Counted from the first letter of the stretch, positions 29,235 through 38,356 are shown. The stretch: 64,000 nt of DNA from Brachybacterium saurashtrense (GCF_003355475.1 NZ_CP031356.1:868001-932000); one strand, 5' to 3'. Notes: generated by a model from the sequence alone, not told the origin. Numbers and translations are program-made.

Positions 29235-29240
29235 TAACCT
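29235..29240 (+). promoter_or_regulatory. -10 box TAACCT, leaderless start of the divIC-like gene
   Basis: TAACCT, then CCTGGC, then ATG 29247. A weak CTGACT lies at 29211-29216 with an 18-nt spacer, overlapping the eno stop. Confidence 0.5.
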
Positions 29241-29246
29241 CCTGGC

Positions 29247-29924
29247 ATGAGCAGCAGACGACCGGGCGCCCCGCGATCGACGAGGCGCCCGGTCCCTGCG
29301 TCCGGGGGGCGGCGCACCGGGGGCCGCGGCAGCTCCGGGCCCGGCGCCACGACGCGATCGGGCCCCGCCTCCGGCTCCCGCACGCGCCGCCCGGCGCCCG
29401 CGTCCCGCCCTGCCGCGCCGGCCCCGGCCGAGGCCGAGGAGGACGGTCCCGGCATCACCATCACCCGGCGCACCCTCGCACTGGTCGCCCTGGTGGTCGT
29501 GGCCCTCGCCGCGCTGGTGCCGACGGTGAACACCTACGTGGCCCAGCGGCAGCAGCTCTCCGAGCTGCGCACCCAGGTGGCCCAGCAGGAGGCGGAGGTC
29601 GAGGACCTCCGCGCCCAGGTGGCCCGCTGGGAGGATCCGAGCTACGTGGCCGCCCGGGCCCGCGAGCGCCTGCTGTTCGCGATGCCCGGCGAGACCCAGT
29701 ACCGGCTCACCGACACCTCCGGGCGGGACGTCCCCCTCACCGAGGCCCAGCAGGCCGCGGAGGAGGCGAAGGAGGGGGAGTGGTTCTCCGTGCTCTGGGA
29801 GAGCGTGGAGGGCTCCAGCCGGCTCACCCCCGAGGACATCCCCGACGAGGTCGGCTCCACCGACGAGGACGTCCCCGAGCAGGACCCCGCCGACGACACC
29901 GATGACGAGGACACCGATCAGTGA
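29247..29924 (+). CDS. Septum formation initiator (FtsB/DivIC family)
   Basis: Bitopic division protein of 225 residues. A disordered Arg/Pro/Gly-rich cytoplasmic tail (1-70) leads to one membrane helix (about 75-93, LALVALVVVALAALVPTV). An external coiled coil follows (97-128, RQQLSELRTQVAQQEAEVED), then the conserved WEDPSYVAARARERLLFAMPG block of the family. The C-terminus is acidic (DDTDDEDTD). It would join FtsL/FtsQ at the septum. A leaderless start at 29247 is predicted. It overlaps the DUF501 gene by 4 bp. Mtb Rv1024 occupies the same place. Confidence 0.9.
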   Translation: MSSRRPGAPRSTRRPVPASGGRRTGGRGSSGPGATTRSGPASGSRTRRPAPASRPAAPAPAEAEEDGPGITITRRTLALVALVVVALAALVPTVNTYVAQRQQLSELRTQVAQQEAEVEDLRAQVARWEDPSYVAARARERLLFAMPGETQYRLTDTSGRDVPLTEAQQAAEEAKEGEWFSVLWESVEGSSRLTPEDIPDEVGSTDEDVPEQDPADDTDDEDTDQ

Positions 29925-30487
29925 CCACACCTGCCCCGCCGTCCCGCGCCGAGACGCCCCTCGCGCCGCTGCCCCACGAGAGCTCCGCCACCGCGGAGGA
30001 CCTCGAGGTGATGCGCGCGCAGCTGGGCCGTGACATGCGCGGGGTGGTCTCCATCGCCCGGCGCTGCGGCTGCGGCCGACCGGCCGTGGTGCGCACCGCC
30101 CCGCGTCTCGAGGACGGCACCCCGTTTCCCACCTCGCTCTACCTCACCCTGCCCTGGCTCACCCTGGAGCTCTCCCGCGTGGAGGGCACCGGGCGGATGG
30201 CCGAGCTCACCGAGCGCATCGCGCAGGAGCCGGAGCTCGCCGCCGCGTACCGACGCGCGCACGAGCGCTACCTGGCCCGTCGGGCGGAGATCGGCGAGGC
30301 CGAGGAGGTCGCGCACGTCAGCGCCGGCGGCATGCCCACCCGCGTCAAGTGCCTCCACGCCCTGGCCGGCCAGGCCCTCGCCGAGGGGCCGGGCGTCAAC
30401 CCGATCGCCGACGAGGTGCTGGCGGGCATCGAGGGGGCGGCGCCGGAGCTGGTGTGCCGCTGCGAGGAGACGGAGGAGGAGCGATGA
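29921..30487 (+). CDS. DUF501 domain-containing protein
   Basis: 188 residues of a conserved actinobacterial family without known activity. The diagnostic parts are LGRDMRGVVSIARRCGCGRP near residues 35-53, the FPTSLYLTLPWL strip near 69, a C-terminal VKCLHALAGQ, and a CRCEE end. The clustered Cys and His residues (Cys49, Cys51 and the KCLH pair) suggest a metal site; this is inference. GTG 29921 overlaps the divIC stop and the 3' end overlaps ppx, so the three genes are translated as a unit. The same order occurs in M. tuberculosis (Rv1024-Rv1026). Confidence 0.9.
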   Translation: MTTPAPPSRAETPLAPLPHESSATAEDLEVMRAQLGRDMRGVVSIARRCGCGRPAVVRTAPRLEDGTPFPTSLYLTLPWLTLELSRVEGTGRMAELTERIAQEPELAAAYRRAHERYLARRAEIGEAEEVAHVSAGGMPTRVKCLHALAGQALAEGPGVNPIADEVLAGIEGAAPELVCRCEETEEER

Positions 30488-31437
30488 GCGCGCCCGTCGC
30501 CGCGATCGACTGCGGCACCAACTCGATCCGCCTGCTCATCGCCCGCCGCGACGAGGCCACCGGAGCGCTGGTGGATCTCGAGCGCCGGCTGGAGATGGTG
30601 CGCCTGGGCCTGGGGGTGGATCGCACCGGCCGCTTCGATCCCGTCGCCGTCGAGCGCACCCTGGAGGCCGCCCGCCGCTACCGCGAGCTGATCGTGCACC
30701 ACGGCGTGCGCACCCAGGACATCCGGTTCGTGGCCACCTCCGCGACCCGCGACGCCTCCAACCGCGACGAGTTCATCGAGGGGATCGAGCAGATCCTCGG
30801 CGTGCGGCCCGAGGTGATCACCGGGCAGGAGGAGGCGGCGCTCTCCTTCCGCGGCGCGGTGAGCACGATCGGGGACCTCCCGGAGGGGCCGAGCCTGGTG
30901 GTGGACATCGGCGGCGGCTCCACCGAGCTGGTGCTCGGCGTGGGCTCCCCGAGCCACCGCATCAGCCTGGACATGGGCTCGGTGCGGATGACCGAGCGGC
31001 ACCTGCACACCGATCCGCCTCGTGTGGACGAGATCGCGGCGGCCGTGGCGGACATCGACCACCACCTCGACCGCGCCGAGCAGGAAGTGCCGCTGGGCCG
31101 TGCCGCCTCGCTCGTCGGCGTCGCCGGGACGGTGACCACGGTCACCGCCGTGGCGGCCGGGATCGAGGATTATCGTCCCGACGTCACCCACGGGGCCCGG
31201 CTGAGCGTGCCCGAGGTGCAGGAGGTCTGCGCCGCGCTGCTGCGCGAGTCCCACGCGCAGCGCTCCCGCCATGCCGTCATCCATCCAGGTCGGATCGACG
31301 TGATCGGCGCCGGCGCGCTGATCTGGTCGCGCATCGTCGAGCGCGTCTCCCGCCTGTCCGGGATCGACGCCACCCGCACCAGCGAGCACGACATCCTCGA
31401 CGGCCTCGCCCTGGACCTGCTCGACCGGGTGCCCTGA
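30484..31437 (+). CDS. ppx: Ppx/GppA family exopolyphosphatase
   Basis: 317-residue short-form Ppx/GppA phosphatase of the actin-like ATPase fold, hydrolysing polyphosphate or (p)ppGpp. Phosphate motifs are AAIDCGTNSIRLLI (N-terminal), ATSATRDASNRDEF, ITGQEEAALSFRG and the second phosphate loop VVDIGGGSTELVLG. The C-terminal helical domain of the E. coli enzyme is absent, as usual in actinobacteria (two such paralogues in Mtb). ATG 30484 overlaps the DUF501 stop. Which substrate is used cannot be told from sequence. Confidence 0.93.
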   Translation: MSAPVAAIDCGTNSIRLLIARRDEATGALVDLERRLEMVRLGLGVDRTGRFDPVAVERTLEAARRYRELIVHHGVRTQDIRFVATSATRDASNRDEFIEGIEQILGVRPEVITGQEEAALSFRGAVSTIGDLPEGPSLVVDIGGGSTELVLGVGSPSHRISLDMGSVRMTERHLHTDPPRVDEIAAAVADIDHHLDRAEQEVPLGRAASLVGVAGTVTTVTAVAAGIEDYRPDVTHGARLSVPEVQEVCAALLRESHAQRSRHAVIHPGRIDVIGAGALIWSRIVERVSRLSGIDATRTSEHDILDGLALDLLDRVP

Positions 31438-31465
31438 CCACAGCATTCCCAGTCACTGGGCACTT

Positions 31466-31494
31466 TTGTGTCCTCGGCGCGACGGACCTATTCT
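31466..31494 (+). promoter_or_regulatory. Promoter TTGTGT-17-TATTCT of the NDH-2 gene
   Basis: -35 TTGTGT (31466-31471), a 17-nt spacer, and -10 TATTCT (31489-31494). The hexamer ends 6 nt before ATG 31501, so transcription should start at the ATG: a leaderless mRNA with a recognisable -35, the best-formed promoter of this class in the window. Confidence 0.75.
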
Positions 31495-31500
31495 GTGGGC

Positions 31501-32874
31501 ATGACCAATACTTTCGGCGGCAAGCCCCACGTCCTCATCCTGGGAGGCGGATCCGTCGGTCTGACGACCGCCTCCGAGCTGCGCAAGACTCTCGGTGCGG
31601 AGGTCTCGATCACCGTCGTCGACCCGCGGCCGTACATGACCTACGCCCCGTTCCTGCCCGAGGTCGGGGCGGGCAGCATCGATCCGCGCAACGTGCTCGC
31701 GCCGCTGCGGAAGATCCTGCCGGGGGCGAAGGTCGTCACCGGTTCCGTCTCCGCGATCCGCAGCGCGGAGAACACCGTGGTGGTGGACCTCGAGGACGAC
31801 GAGAAGCTCGAGATCGCCTACGACTACCTCGTGGTCGGCCTGGGCGCCGTGCCGCGACTGCTGCCGATCCCCGGCCTGGCGGAGAACGCGATCGGCTTCA
31901 AGCAGGTCGAGGAGGCCACGGCCGTGCGCGACCGCATCCTCGCGAACCTCGGCGAGGCCGCGACCACCAAGGATCCGGCCGCCCGCAAGCGGCTGCTCAC
32001 CTTCACCTTCATCGGCGGCGGCTTCGCCGGCGGCGAGGCGGTCTCCGAGGCCGAGGACATGGTGCGCGACGCGCTGCGCTACTACCCCGACCTGCACTCC
32101 TCGGACATCCGCTTCGTGCTGGTGGACGGCGCGCCGTTCATCTTCCCCGAGCTCACCGAGGACCAGCGCGCCTACGTGCTGAACCAGCTGCGGGAGCGCG
32201 GCATCGAGGTCAAGCTCGAGACCTTCCTCAACTCCGCCGAGAACGGCGTCATCAAGACCAGCGACGGCGACGAGTTCGAGACCGACCTGCTGGTGTGGAA
32301 CGCCGGCGTCAAGCCCGCTCCGGTGCTCGCCGACGAGGAGTCCTCCGACCTCCCCGTGGTCACCGAGCGCGGCCCGCTGATGGGCAAGCTCGAGGCGCTG
32401 CCGGACCTGCGCGTCAACGGCGTCGACGGCCCGTTCGACAACGTCTTCGCGGCCGGCGACTGCGCCGCCGTGCCGGATCTCGCCTCCGGCGAGGGCAAGT
32501 TCTGCCCGCCCAACGCCCAGCACGCGGTGCGTCAGGCGAAGCGTCTGGCCGACAACATCGCGCGGTCCGTCCAGGGCCGTCCGCTGGTGGACTACTACCA
32601 CAAGAACCTCGGCGTGATGGCGACCCTGGGCATGTACAAGGGTGTGGGCCGTCTGCAGCTGGGCGAGAAGGAGATCGACGTGCGCGGCCTCCCGGCCTGG
32701 GCCATGGCCCGTGCGTACCACGTCTACGCGATGCCCACCCTGGGTCGGAAGGCCTCCGTCCTCGCCGGCTGGGCGACCACCCTGCTCTCCCGCCGCGACA
32801 TCATCGGCATCCCGCAGACGGAGACCCCGCGCGCGGCGTTCGAGTACGCCGCGAACGCCGGCAAGAAGAAGTGA
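31501..32874 (+). CDS. ndh: Type II NADH dehydrogenase
   Basis: Non-proton-pumping NADH:menaquinone oxidoreductase, peripheral on the inner membrane face, 457 residues. The FAD Rossmann motif is LILGGGSVGLTTASELRK, followed by the quinone-site-type YAPFLPEVGAGSIDPRN. The NADH Rossmann motif is FIGGGFAGGEAVSEAEDM, and the second FAD motif is NVFAAGDCAAVPD. A C-terminal amphipathic stretch (WAMARAYHVYAMPT) probably anchors it, ending in a Lys-rich tail. It has its own promoter immediately before the ATG and two terminator hairpins downstream, so it is monocistronic. The gene set nearby also includes menG for menaquinone. Confidence 0.95.
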   Translation: MTNTFGGKPHVLILGGGSVGLTTASELRKTLGAEVSITVVDPRPYMTYAPFLPEVGAGSIDPRNVLAPLRKILPGAKVVTGSVSAIRSAENTVVVDLEDDEKLEIAYDYLVVGLGAVPRLLPIPGLAENAIGFKQVEEATAVRDRILANLGEAATTKDPAARKRLLTFTFIGGGFAGGEAVSEAEDMVRDALRYYPDLHSSDIRFVLVDGAPFIFPELTEDQRAYVLNQLRERGIEVKLETFLNSAENGVIKTSDGDEFETDLLVWNAGVKPAPVLADEESSDLPVVTERGPLMGKLEALPDLRVNGVDGPFDNVFAAGDCAAVPDLASGEGKFCPPNAQHAVRQAKRLADNIARSVQGRPLVDYYHKNLGVMATLGMYKGVGRLQLGEKEIDVRGLPAWAMARAYHVYAMPTLGRKASVLAGWATTLLSRRDIIGIPQTETPRAAFEYAANAGKKK

Positions 32875-32880
32875 GTCGGC

Positions 32881-32958
32881 GGGGACGTCGCTCGCGCTGA
32901 CGTCCCCTCCTGCTCCGCGCACGAACGCCGCCGCACTCCGGTGCGGCGGCGTTCGTGC
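32881..32958 (+). terminator. Tandem hairpins after ndh
   Basis: A 9-bp stem (32881-32889 with 32899-32907) is followed by an 18-bp perfect stem with a TCCG loop (32919-32936 with 32941-32958). The second is strong; there is no long U tract. Confidence 0.8.
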
Positions 32959-33188
32959 GTCCGGGGTCACGTGGACAGCCTGTGCCCCCGCGCCCGATGA
33001 GCGGGTATGCTCGTTCCAGCGCCATATCGCGCAGTTTCCAGCATCAGCAGCATTCACGCGCAGCACCCCGCAGCATCCCGCCGCAGCGGCCGACAGCATC
33101 GGCCGCGTGGGCGGCGCTCACCGGGGACCGCCGCCGACGGGCACCTCGGTGGCGGTGGGCGCGTCTCGGGACGGAAGGACGGGACGGG

Positions 33189-33986
33189 ATGGAGATCCAC
33201 ATCGTGGAGGACGGCGCGACGGGCGCGGAGGTCGTCGCGGACCAGTTCGCGCGGACCCTGCGCGAGGCGGGTCCTCGCGGGGCGGTGCTCGGCCTGGCCA
33301 CCGGCTCCTCGCCGGTCCCGGCCTACACCGAGCTGATCCGTCGCCACCGGGAGGAGGGGCTCTCCTTCGCCGGCAGCAGGGCGTTCCTGCTCGACGAGTA
33401 CGTGGGCCTGCCGGCCGGGCACCCGCAGAGCTACCACCACTTCATCCGCGAGAACTTCACCTCCCACGTGGACATCGACGACGCCGCCGTGGTCTCCCCG
33501 GACGGCACCGCCGCGGATCCCGTCGCAGAGGCCGCCTCCTACGATCGCCGGCTCGTGGAGGCCGGGGGAGTGGATCTGCAGATCCTCGGGATCGGCTCCA
33601 ACGGGCACATCGCCTTCAACGAGCCCGGCAGCTCGCTCGCCTCCCGCACCCGGGTGGTGGGGCTCACCCGCTCCACCATCGAGGACAACTCCCGCTACTT
33701 CGCCAGCGCGGCGGACGTCCCGGTGCGGGCGCTGAGCCAGGGACTGGGCACCATCCTCGAGGCACGCAGGATCGTGCTCACCGCCACCGGCGCGCAGAAG
33801 GCGGAGGCGGTGGCGCAGCTCGCGGAGGGCGCGATCAGCGCGCGGTGGCCTGCGACCGTCCTGCAGCTCCACCCCGACGTAGTGGTGGTGGTCGACGAGG
33901 CGGCCGCCTCCCGGCTCGAGCTCGCCGAGTACTACCGCTACTCCCGGCGCCTCGAGACCGAGAACCCGCTCACGCCCGTGGCCTGA
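33189..33986 (+). CDS. nagB: Glucosamine-6-phosphate deaminase
   Basis: Converts glucosamine 6-phosphate to fructose 6-phosphate and ammonia. The 265-residue protein has LGLATGSSPVPAYTEL, FLLDEYVGLP with the catalytic Asp, GIGSNGHIAFNEPGSS with the His/Glu set, and VVVDEAAAS near the C-terminus. A GGAAGGA site lies 12 nt before ATG 33189. A TATGCT at 33006-33011 could be the -10 box of a leader of about 170 nt. No DasR-type operator is evident. It lies alone, without nagA or a PTS gene. Confidence 0.95.
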   Translation: MEIHIVEDGATGAEVVADQFARTLREAGPRGAVLGLATGSSPVPAYTELIRRHREEGLSFAGSRAFLLDEYVGLPAGHPQSYHHFIRENFTSHVDIDDAAVVSPDGTAADPVAEAASYDRRLVEAGGVDLQILGIGSNGHIAFNEPGSSLASRTRVVGLTRSTIEDNSRYFASAADVPVRALSQGLGTILEARRIVLTATGAQKAEAVAQLAEGAISARWPATVLQLHPDVVVVVDEAAASRLELAEYYRYSRRLETENPLTPVA

Positions 33987-34024
33987 ACCCCCGGCGCGCG
34001 ACCGGCCCTGCGGCGCGCGCCGGA

Positions 34025-34030
34025 TACGAT
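34025..34030 (+). promoter_or_regulatory. -10 box TACGAT, leaderless start of the purine permease gene
   Basis: TACGAT, then CTGTCC, then ATG 34037. No -35 is recognisable in the G+C-rich upstream sequence. Confidence 0.55.
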
Positions 34031-34036
34031 CTGTCC

Positions 34037-35536
34037 ATGCAGCAGGCAGATCCCTCGACCCCGGCCGCTCCCGCGGCATCCGCCGCGCCCCGCAGCCGGC
34101 TCGACCGCTGGTTCGGCATCACCGAGCGCGGCTCCACGGTGGGCCGCGAACTCCGCGGCGGCATGGTCACGTTCTTCTCGATGTGCTACATCGTGGTGCT
34201 GAACCCGTTGATCATCGGGACCGTCCCGGACTCCACCGGCATGTACCTGGGCGGCGGCACCGAGCCGAACCTGCCCGCGGTCGCGGCGGGCACCGCGCTC
34301 GTCGCGGGCCTGCTGAGCATCCTCATGGGGACCTGGGCGAAGTTCCCGCTCGCGCTGGCGGCGGGCCTGGGCCTGAACGCGTACCTCGCTTACTCGGTGG
34401 TCCCGCTGCCCGGCATGACCTGGGGCGGCGCGATGGGCATGGTGCTGCTGGAGGGCGTGGTGATCCTCGTGCTCGTGCTCACCGGCTTCCGCAAGGCGGT
34501 GTTCGACGCCGTCCCGGCCTTCCTCAAGACCGCCATCGCCGTGGGCATCGGCCTGTTCATCGCCTTCCTCGGGCTGTTCAACGCGAAGTTCGTGACCACC
34601 GCGGCGGGCACCCCGGTGCAACTGGGCAACGACGGCTCCCTCACCGGATGGCCCACGTTCGTCTTCGTCGCCGGCCTGCTCACCATGTTCGTGCTCTGGA
34701 TCCGGAAGGTCCCCGGCGCGATCCTCCTCGCGATCCTGGGCGCGACCGGGCTCGCACTGCTGATCGAGCGCGTGCTGCACCTGGGCGCGTTCGAGGCCCC
34801 GAGCGGGGACGCTCCGGGCAACCCCGACGGCTGGGCGATGAACGTCCCGGCGATCACCGAGTTCCCGGTGCAGATGCCGGACTTCGCCACGCTGTTCACC
34901 GTCGACCCCCTCGGCGGGATCACCGCCGCCGGAGTGGTGGGGGCGACCGTGATCGTCTTCTCCCTGCTGCTGGCGGACTTCTTCGACACCATGGGCACGA
35001 TGGTGGGCGTGGCCAGCGGCGCCGGACTGGTCGAGGAGGACGGCGACATCCCGCACTCCCAGCGCATCCTGGTGGTCGACTCGGTCGCAGCGATCGCCGG
35101 CGGCGTGGGCGGCGTCTCCTCGAACACCAGTTTCGTGGAGTCCACCTCCGGCGTCGCCGAGGGCGCGCGCACGGGCCTCGCCTCCGTGGTGGTGGGCATG
35201 CTGTTCCTCGCCTCGACGTTCCTCTCCCCGCTGGTGGCGATGGTGCCCTACGAGGCCGCCACCCCGGCGCTGGTGATGGTGGGCTTCCTGATGATGACCC
35301 AGGTGAGGGATATCGACTTCACCGATGTCGAGATCGCGGTGCCCTCCTTCCTCACCATCATCCTGATGCCCTTCGCGTACTCGATCACGGTGGGCATGGG
35401 CGCGGGCTTCGTGATGTACGTGCTGATCCGGATGGTGCGCGGCAAGGCGCGTGAGGTGCACTGGCTGATGTATCTCATCGCCCTGCTGTTCGTCGTCTAC
35501 TTCCTGCGCGGCGCGATCGAGGGCCTGCTGCTGTGA
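34037..35536 (+). CDS. NCS2 family purine permease (AzgA-like)
   Basis: 499-residue polytopic transporter of the AzgA branch of NCS2, which takes up adenine, guanine or hypoxanthine with protons. The first helix region reads GMVTFFSMCYIVVLNPLII. The family signature ADFFDTMGTMVGVASGAG is followed by SSNTSFVESTSGVAEGARTG, which marks the AzgA type and not UraA/UapA. About 12-14 membrane segments are visible. It lacks a Shine-Dalgarno and is probably leaderless. The stop overlaps the next gene (MarR) by 4 bp, so that regulator is a good candidate for controlling purine uptake. Substrate preference is inferred from the family. Confidence 0.9.
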   Translation: MQQADPSTPAAPAASAAPRSRLDRWFGITERGSTVGRELRGGMVTFFSMCYIVVLNPLIIGTVPDSTGMYLGGGTEPNLPAVAAGTALVAGLLSILMGTWAKFPLALAAGLGLNAYLAYSVVPLPGMTWGGAMGMVLLEGVVILVLVLTGFRKAVFDAVPAFLKTAIAVGIGLFIAFLGLFNAKFVTTAAGTPVQLGNDGSLTGWPTFVFVAGLLTMFVLWIRKVPGAILLAILGATGLALLIERVLHLGAFEAPSGDAPGNPDGWAMNVPAITEFPVQMPDFATLFTVDPLGGITAAGVVGATVIVFSLLLADFFDTMGTMVGVASGAGLVEEDGDIPHSQRILVVDSVAAIAGGVGGVSSNTSFVESTSGVAEGARTGLASVVVGMLFLASTFLSPLVAMVPYEAATPALVMVGFLMMTQVRDIDFTDVEIAVPSFLTIILMPFAYSITVGMGAGFVMYVLIRMVRGKAREVHWLMYLIALLFVVYFLRGAIEGLLL

Positions 35537-36042
35537 GCGACGCGGGGGCCGGATCGTCCGGAGCCGAGGAGAGGACCGGCGGAGCCGAGGTGGGGACGGG
35601 CGGGGACGCGGGTCAGGACTCCGCGGAGCTCGCGGCGGATCTGCAGCGCGTGCTGCTCGTCTCCACGCGCATCCTGCGCTCCCAGGTCGAGTCCGGGGAG
35701 ATCTCCGTCTCCCAGTTCTCGGTGCTCGCGTACCTCGAGCGCAACGGGGAGTCCACCCCCGGCGCCCTCGCCGAGTTCGACCACGTGAGCCCCCCGGTGA
35801 TGACGCGCCTGCTGGGCCGGTTGGAGCAGGCCGGCCTGGTGCGGCGAGGTGCGCATCCGGCCGACGGCCGCCAGGTGCTGGTGAGCCTCACCGAGGAGGG
35901 ACGACGTCAGGTCGTCGCCGGGCGCGAGCGGCGCCATGCCTGGCTGCGCGAGCGGATCGAGAGCGCCTCCGAGGCGCAGCAGGCGGCGCTGCGGGAGGGC
36001 ACCCGCGCGCTGCGCGAGATCCTCCTGCCTCCCCGGGACTGA
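35533..36042 (+). CDS. MarR family transcriptional regulator
   Basis: 169-residue MarR protein. An acidic Gly-rich N-terminal 30 residues precede the dimer helix LAADLQRVLLVSTRILRSQV, the HTH (SVSQFSVLAYLERNGESTPG and then VSPPVMTRLLGRLEQAGLV), and the wing RRGAHPADGRQVLVSLTEEG. GTG 35533 overlaps the permease stop (GTGA), so expression is tied to the transporter. Autoregulation through the permease promoter is plausible, but no palindrome could be assigned. A terminator follows. Confidence 0.9.
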   Translation: MSDAGAGSSGAEERTGGAEVGTGGDAGQDSAELAADLQRVLLVSTRILRSQVESGEISVSQFSVLAYLERNGESTPGALAEFDHVSPPVMTRLLGRLEQAGLVRRGAHPADGRQVLVSLTEEGRRQVVAGRERRHAWLRERIESASEAQQAALREGTRALREILLPPRD

Positions 36043-36102
36043 GCGTCCCGGGCCGGCCGCCCACACGGCGCGACTCGACGCACAGGGGCACCCTCGCAGC
36101 AT

Positions 36103-36132
36103 GACGGCCGGATCCCGCAGGATCCGGCCGTC
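36103..36132. terminator. Bidirectional terminator between marR and serC
   Basis: A perfect 13-bp stem (36103-36115 with 36120-36132) with a CGCA loop, between convergent genes. Unusually the stem includes GGATCC on both sides. Confidence 0.8.
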
Positions 36133-36155
36133 GCGCCGCGCCGGGGGAGCGCGGA

Positions 36156-37319
36156 TCAGGCCCCGGCAGTGCTGTCCAGCACGTGGTCGAGCACCGCGAT
36201 CAACGCGGCGACGTCCTCCTCGCCGACGGCGGGGAAGGTCGCGATGCGCAGCTGATTGCGGCCCAGCTTGCGGTACGGCTCGATGTCCACCACACCGTGC
36301 GCGCGCAGCACGGAGGTGATCGCGGCGGCGTCGATCGACTCGTCGACGTCCAGAGTGGTCACCACCTGCGAGCGGGCGGACGGCTCCGCGACGAACGGCG
36401 TGATCTCCTCGCGGCGCGCCGCCCAGTCCTGGAGCATGCCGCTGGTGGTGCGGGTGCGCTGGTCCGCCCAGGCCAGCCCCCCGTGGCCCAGGATCCACTC
36501 GATCTGCTCGGCGAGCAGCACCAGCGTGGCGACGGCCGGGGTGTTGAGGGTCTGGTCCTTGCGCGAGTTGTCGATGGCGCTGGTGAGCGAGAGGAACGAG
36601 GGGATCCAGCGGGAGCCGTCCTGCGCCAGGCGCTCGGCCCGCTCGATCGCCGCGGGGGAGAGCACGCTCAGCCACAGGCCGCCGTCCGAGGCGAACGCCT
36701 TCTGCGGTGCGAAGTAGTACGCGTCCGCCTGGGTGATGTCCACCGCCGCGGCCCCGGCCACGGAGGTCGCATCGACCAGCACCAGCTGCTCGGAGCCGGC
36801 GCCCTCGGGCCGGCGCACCGGCACCATCACCCCGGTGGAGGTCTCGTTGTGGGGCCAGGCGTAGACGTCCACGTCGGCGGAGGCGACGGGCTGCGGCAGG
36901 GCTCCGGGCTCCGCGCGCAGCACCTCGGGATCGGCGAGGTGCGGCGCCCCGGCGGACTCCGCGGCGAACTTCTGGGAGAACTCGCCCAGCACCAGGTGCT
37001 GCGCGCGCTGCTCGATCAGGGAGAAGACCGCCACGTCCCAGAACGCGGTGGAGCCGCCGTTGCCGAGCACCACCTCATACCCCTCGGGCAGGGCGAACAG
37101 CTCGCCGAGCCCGGCCCGCACCCGGCCGACGAGGTCCTTCACCGGGGCCTGCCGGTGCGAGGTGCCCATCACCGAGCGATGGACGGACTGCAGCGTGGAC
37201 ATCTGCTCGTCACGGATCCGCGAGGGACCCGATCCGAAGCGGCCGTCCCGCGGCAGCAGGGACGCGGGGATCGACACGGAGCGCACGGCATCGGAGCGGG
37301 CGGAGCGGTCAGCGGTCAT
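36156..37319 (-). CDS. serC: Phosphoserine transaminase
   Basis: PLP enzyme of serine biosynthesis (3-phosphohydroxypyruvate to phosphoserine), 387 residues. The actinobacterial SerC type is recognised by DGRFGSGPSRIRDEQM, SVHRSVMGTSHRQAPVKDLV, GNGGSTAFWD and the PLP lysine Lys207 in YYFAPQKAFASDGG. The start at 37319 has AAGGAG 8 nt upstream; a longer frame exists upstream but is Pro/Arg-rich and lacks a ribosome site. It diverges from menG. No serA or serB is nearby. Confidence 0.95.
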   Translation of the reverse strand: MTADRSARSDAVRSVSIPASLLPRDGRFGSGPSRIRDEQMSTLQSVHRSVMGTSHRQAPVKDLVGRVRAGLGELFALPEGYEVVLGNGGSTAFWDVAVFSLIEQRAQHLVLGEFSQKFAAESAGAPHLADPEVLRAEPGALPQPVASADVDVYAWPHNETSTGVMVPVRRPEGAGSEQLVLVDATSVAGAAAVDITQADAYYFAPQKAFASDGGLWLSVLSPAAIERAERLAQDGSRWIPSFLSLTSAIDNSRKDQTLNTPAVATLVLLAEQIEWILGHGGLAWADQRTRTTSGMLQDWAARREEITPFVAEPSARSQVVTTLDVDESIDAAAITSVLRAHGVVDIEPYRKLGRNQLRIATFPAVGEEDVAALIAVLDHVLDSTAGA

Positions 37320-37474
37320 TCGGGAACTCCTTCGGGGAGGGCGGGCCGACGGACGGGACGGCCGGGAAGGCCACGGACGGGCACCGGCGCGGGCGCCCGG
37401 CCCCATTGTTCCAGCGGAGGCCCACCCGGCCGCGAGCGGTCCGCGGAGAGACGACGGCATGGCAGGATCAGGGC

Positions 37475-38200
37475 ATGAGCCGTGCCGATCTCGAGAAGCA
37501 GCCCCAGGACGTCGCGACCATGTTCGACGGCATCGCCGGGCGCTACGACCTCATGAACGACATCGCCGCGCTGGGACAGGTGGGCATGTGGCGGAACCTG
37601 ATGGTCGATGCCCTCGATCTCGCCGCGGGGGAGGCCGTGCTGGACCTCGCCGCCGGGACCGGCACCTCGAGCGCGGCGATCGCGCGTGCCGGCGGGAAGG
37701 TGGTGGCCGCGGACTTCTCGCTGGGCATGATGAGCGAGGGCAGGCGCCGCGGTGCCCCCGTGCCGTTCGTGGGAGCGGACGGACAGCACCTTCCCTTCGC
37801 CGACGGCGTGTTCGACGCCGCGGTGATCTCCTTCGGACTGCGCAACGTCCACCAGCCCCGGCAGGCGCTCGCGGAGATGGTCCGGGTGGTGCGGCCGGGC
37901 GGCCGCGTGGTCGTGTGCGAGTTCTCCACGCCGAGCTGGGCGCCGCTGCGCACCGTGTACGAGAAGTACCTGCTGCGGGCGATGCCTGCGGTGGCCGGTC
38001 GCTTCGCCACGACGGTCGACGCCTACGAGTACCTCGCCGAGTCGATCCTGGAGTGGCCGGACCAGGAGTCGCTGCGGGGGTGGTTCGAGGCCGCGGGCCT
38101 CGAGCGCACCCAGTTCCGCAACCTCAGCGGCGGGATCGTGGCGCTCCACCGGGGAGTGGTGCCCGCGGCCGCTGCGGGACACCTCGCACAGCCGGCCTGA
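37475..38200 (+). CDS. menG: Demethylmenaquinone methyltransferase
   Basis: UbiE/MenG C-methyltransferase (241 residues), the last step of menaquinone synthesis. The family start TMFDGIAGRYDLMNDIAALG, SAM motif I VLDLAAGTGTSS, then DFSLGMM, FGLRNVHQPRQALAEMVRVV and RPGGRVVVCEFS are all present. ATG 37475 is chosen. The hexamer CAGGAT lies 6 nt upstream, close to the leaderless pattern but with C in place of the first T. An ATG 15 nt earlier is possible. It lies alone just before the rrn operon. Confidence 0.94.
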   Translation: MSRADLEKQPQDVATMFDGIAGRYDLMNDIAALGQVGMWRNLMVDALDLAAGEAVLDLAAGTGTSSAAIARAGGKVVAADFSLGMMSEGRRRGAPVPFVGADGQHLPFADGVFDAAVISFGLRNVHQPRQALAEMVRVVRPGGRVVVCEFSTPSWAPLRTVYEKYLLRAMPAVAGRFATTVDAYEYLAESILEWPDQESLRGWFEAAGLERTQFRNLSGGIVALHRGVVPAAAAGHLAQPA

Positions 38201-38356
38201 CAGGTCACCGGCGGTCTCGGGCGCTGCGGCCAGGCCATCGCCCGCGGTGACGGGCTGGCTCCCCCGCCGCAGAGCGCTGACCTGCAGGAACAGCGGCACC
38301 CGCCCCCCGGCTGGGCACGATGTGGCCGAGGACACCTCGAAAAGGGCCGTTCTGGC

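Noticed and set aside
30030-32900. A 956-codon plus-strand frame over ppx and ndh
   Set aside because: Out of frame with both real genes and compositionally biased.
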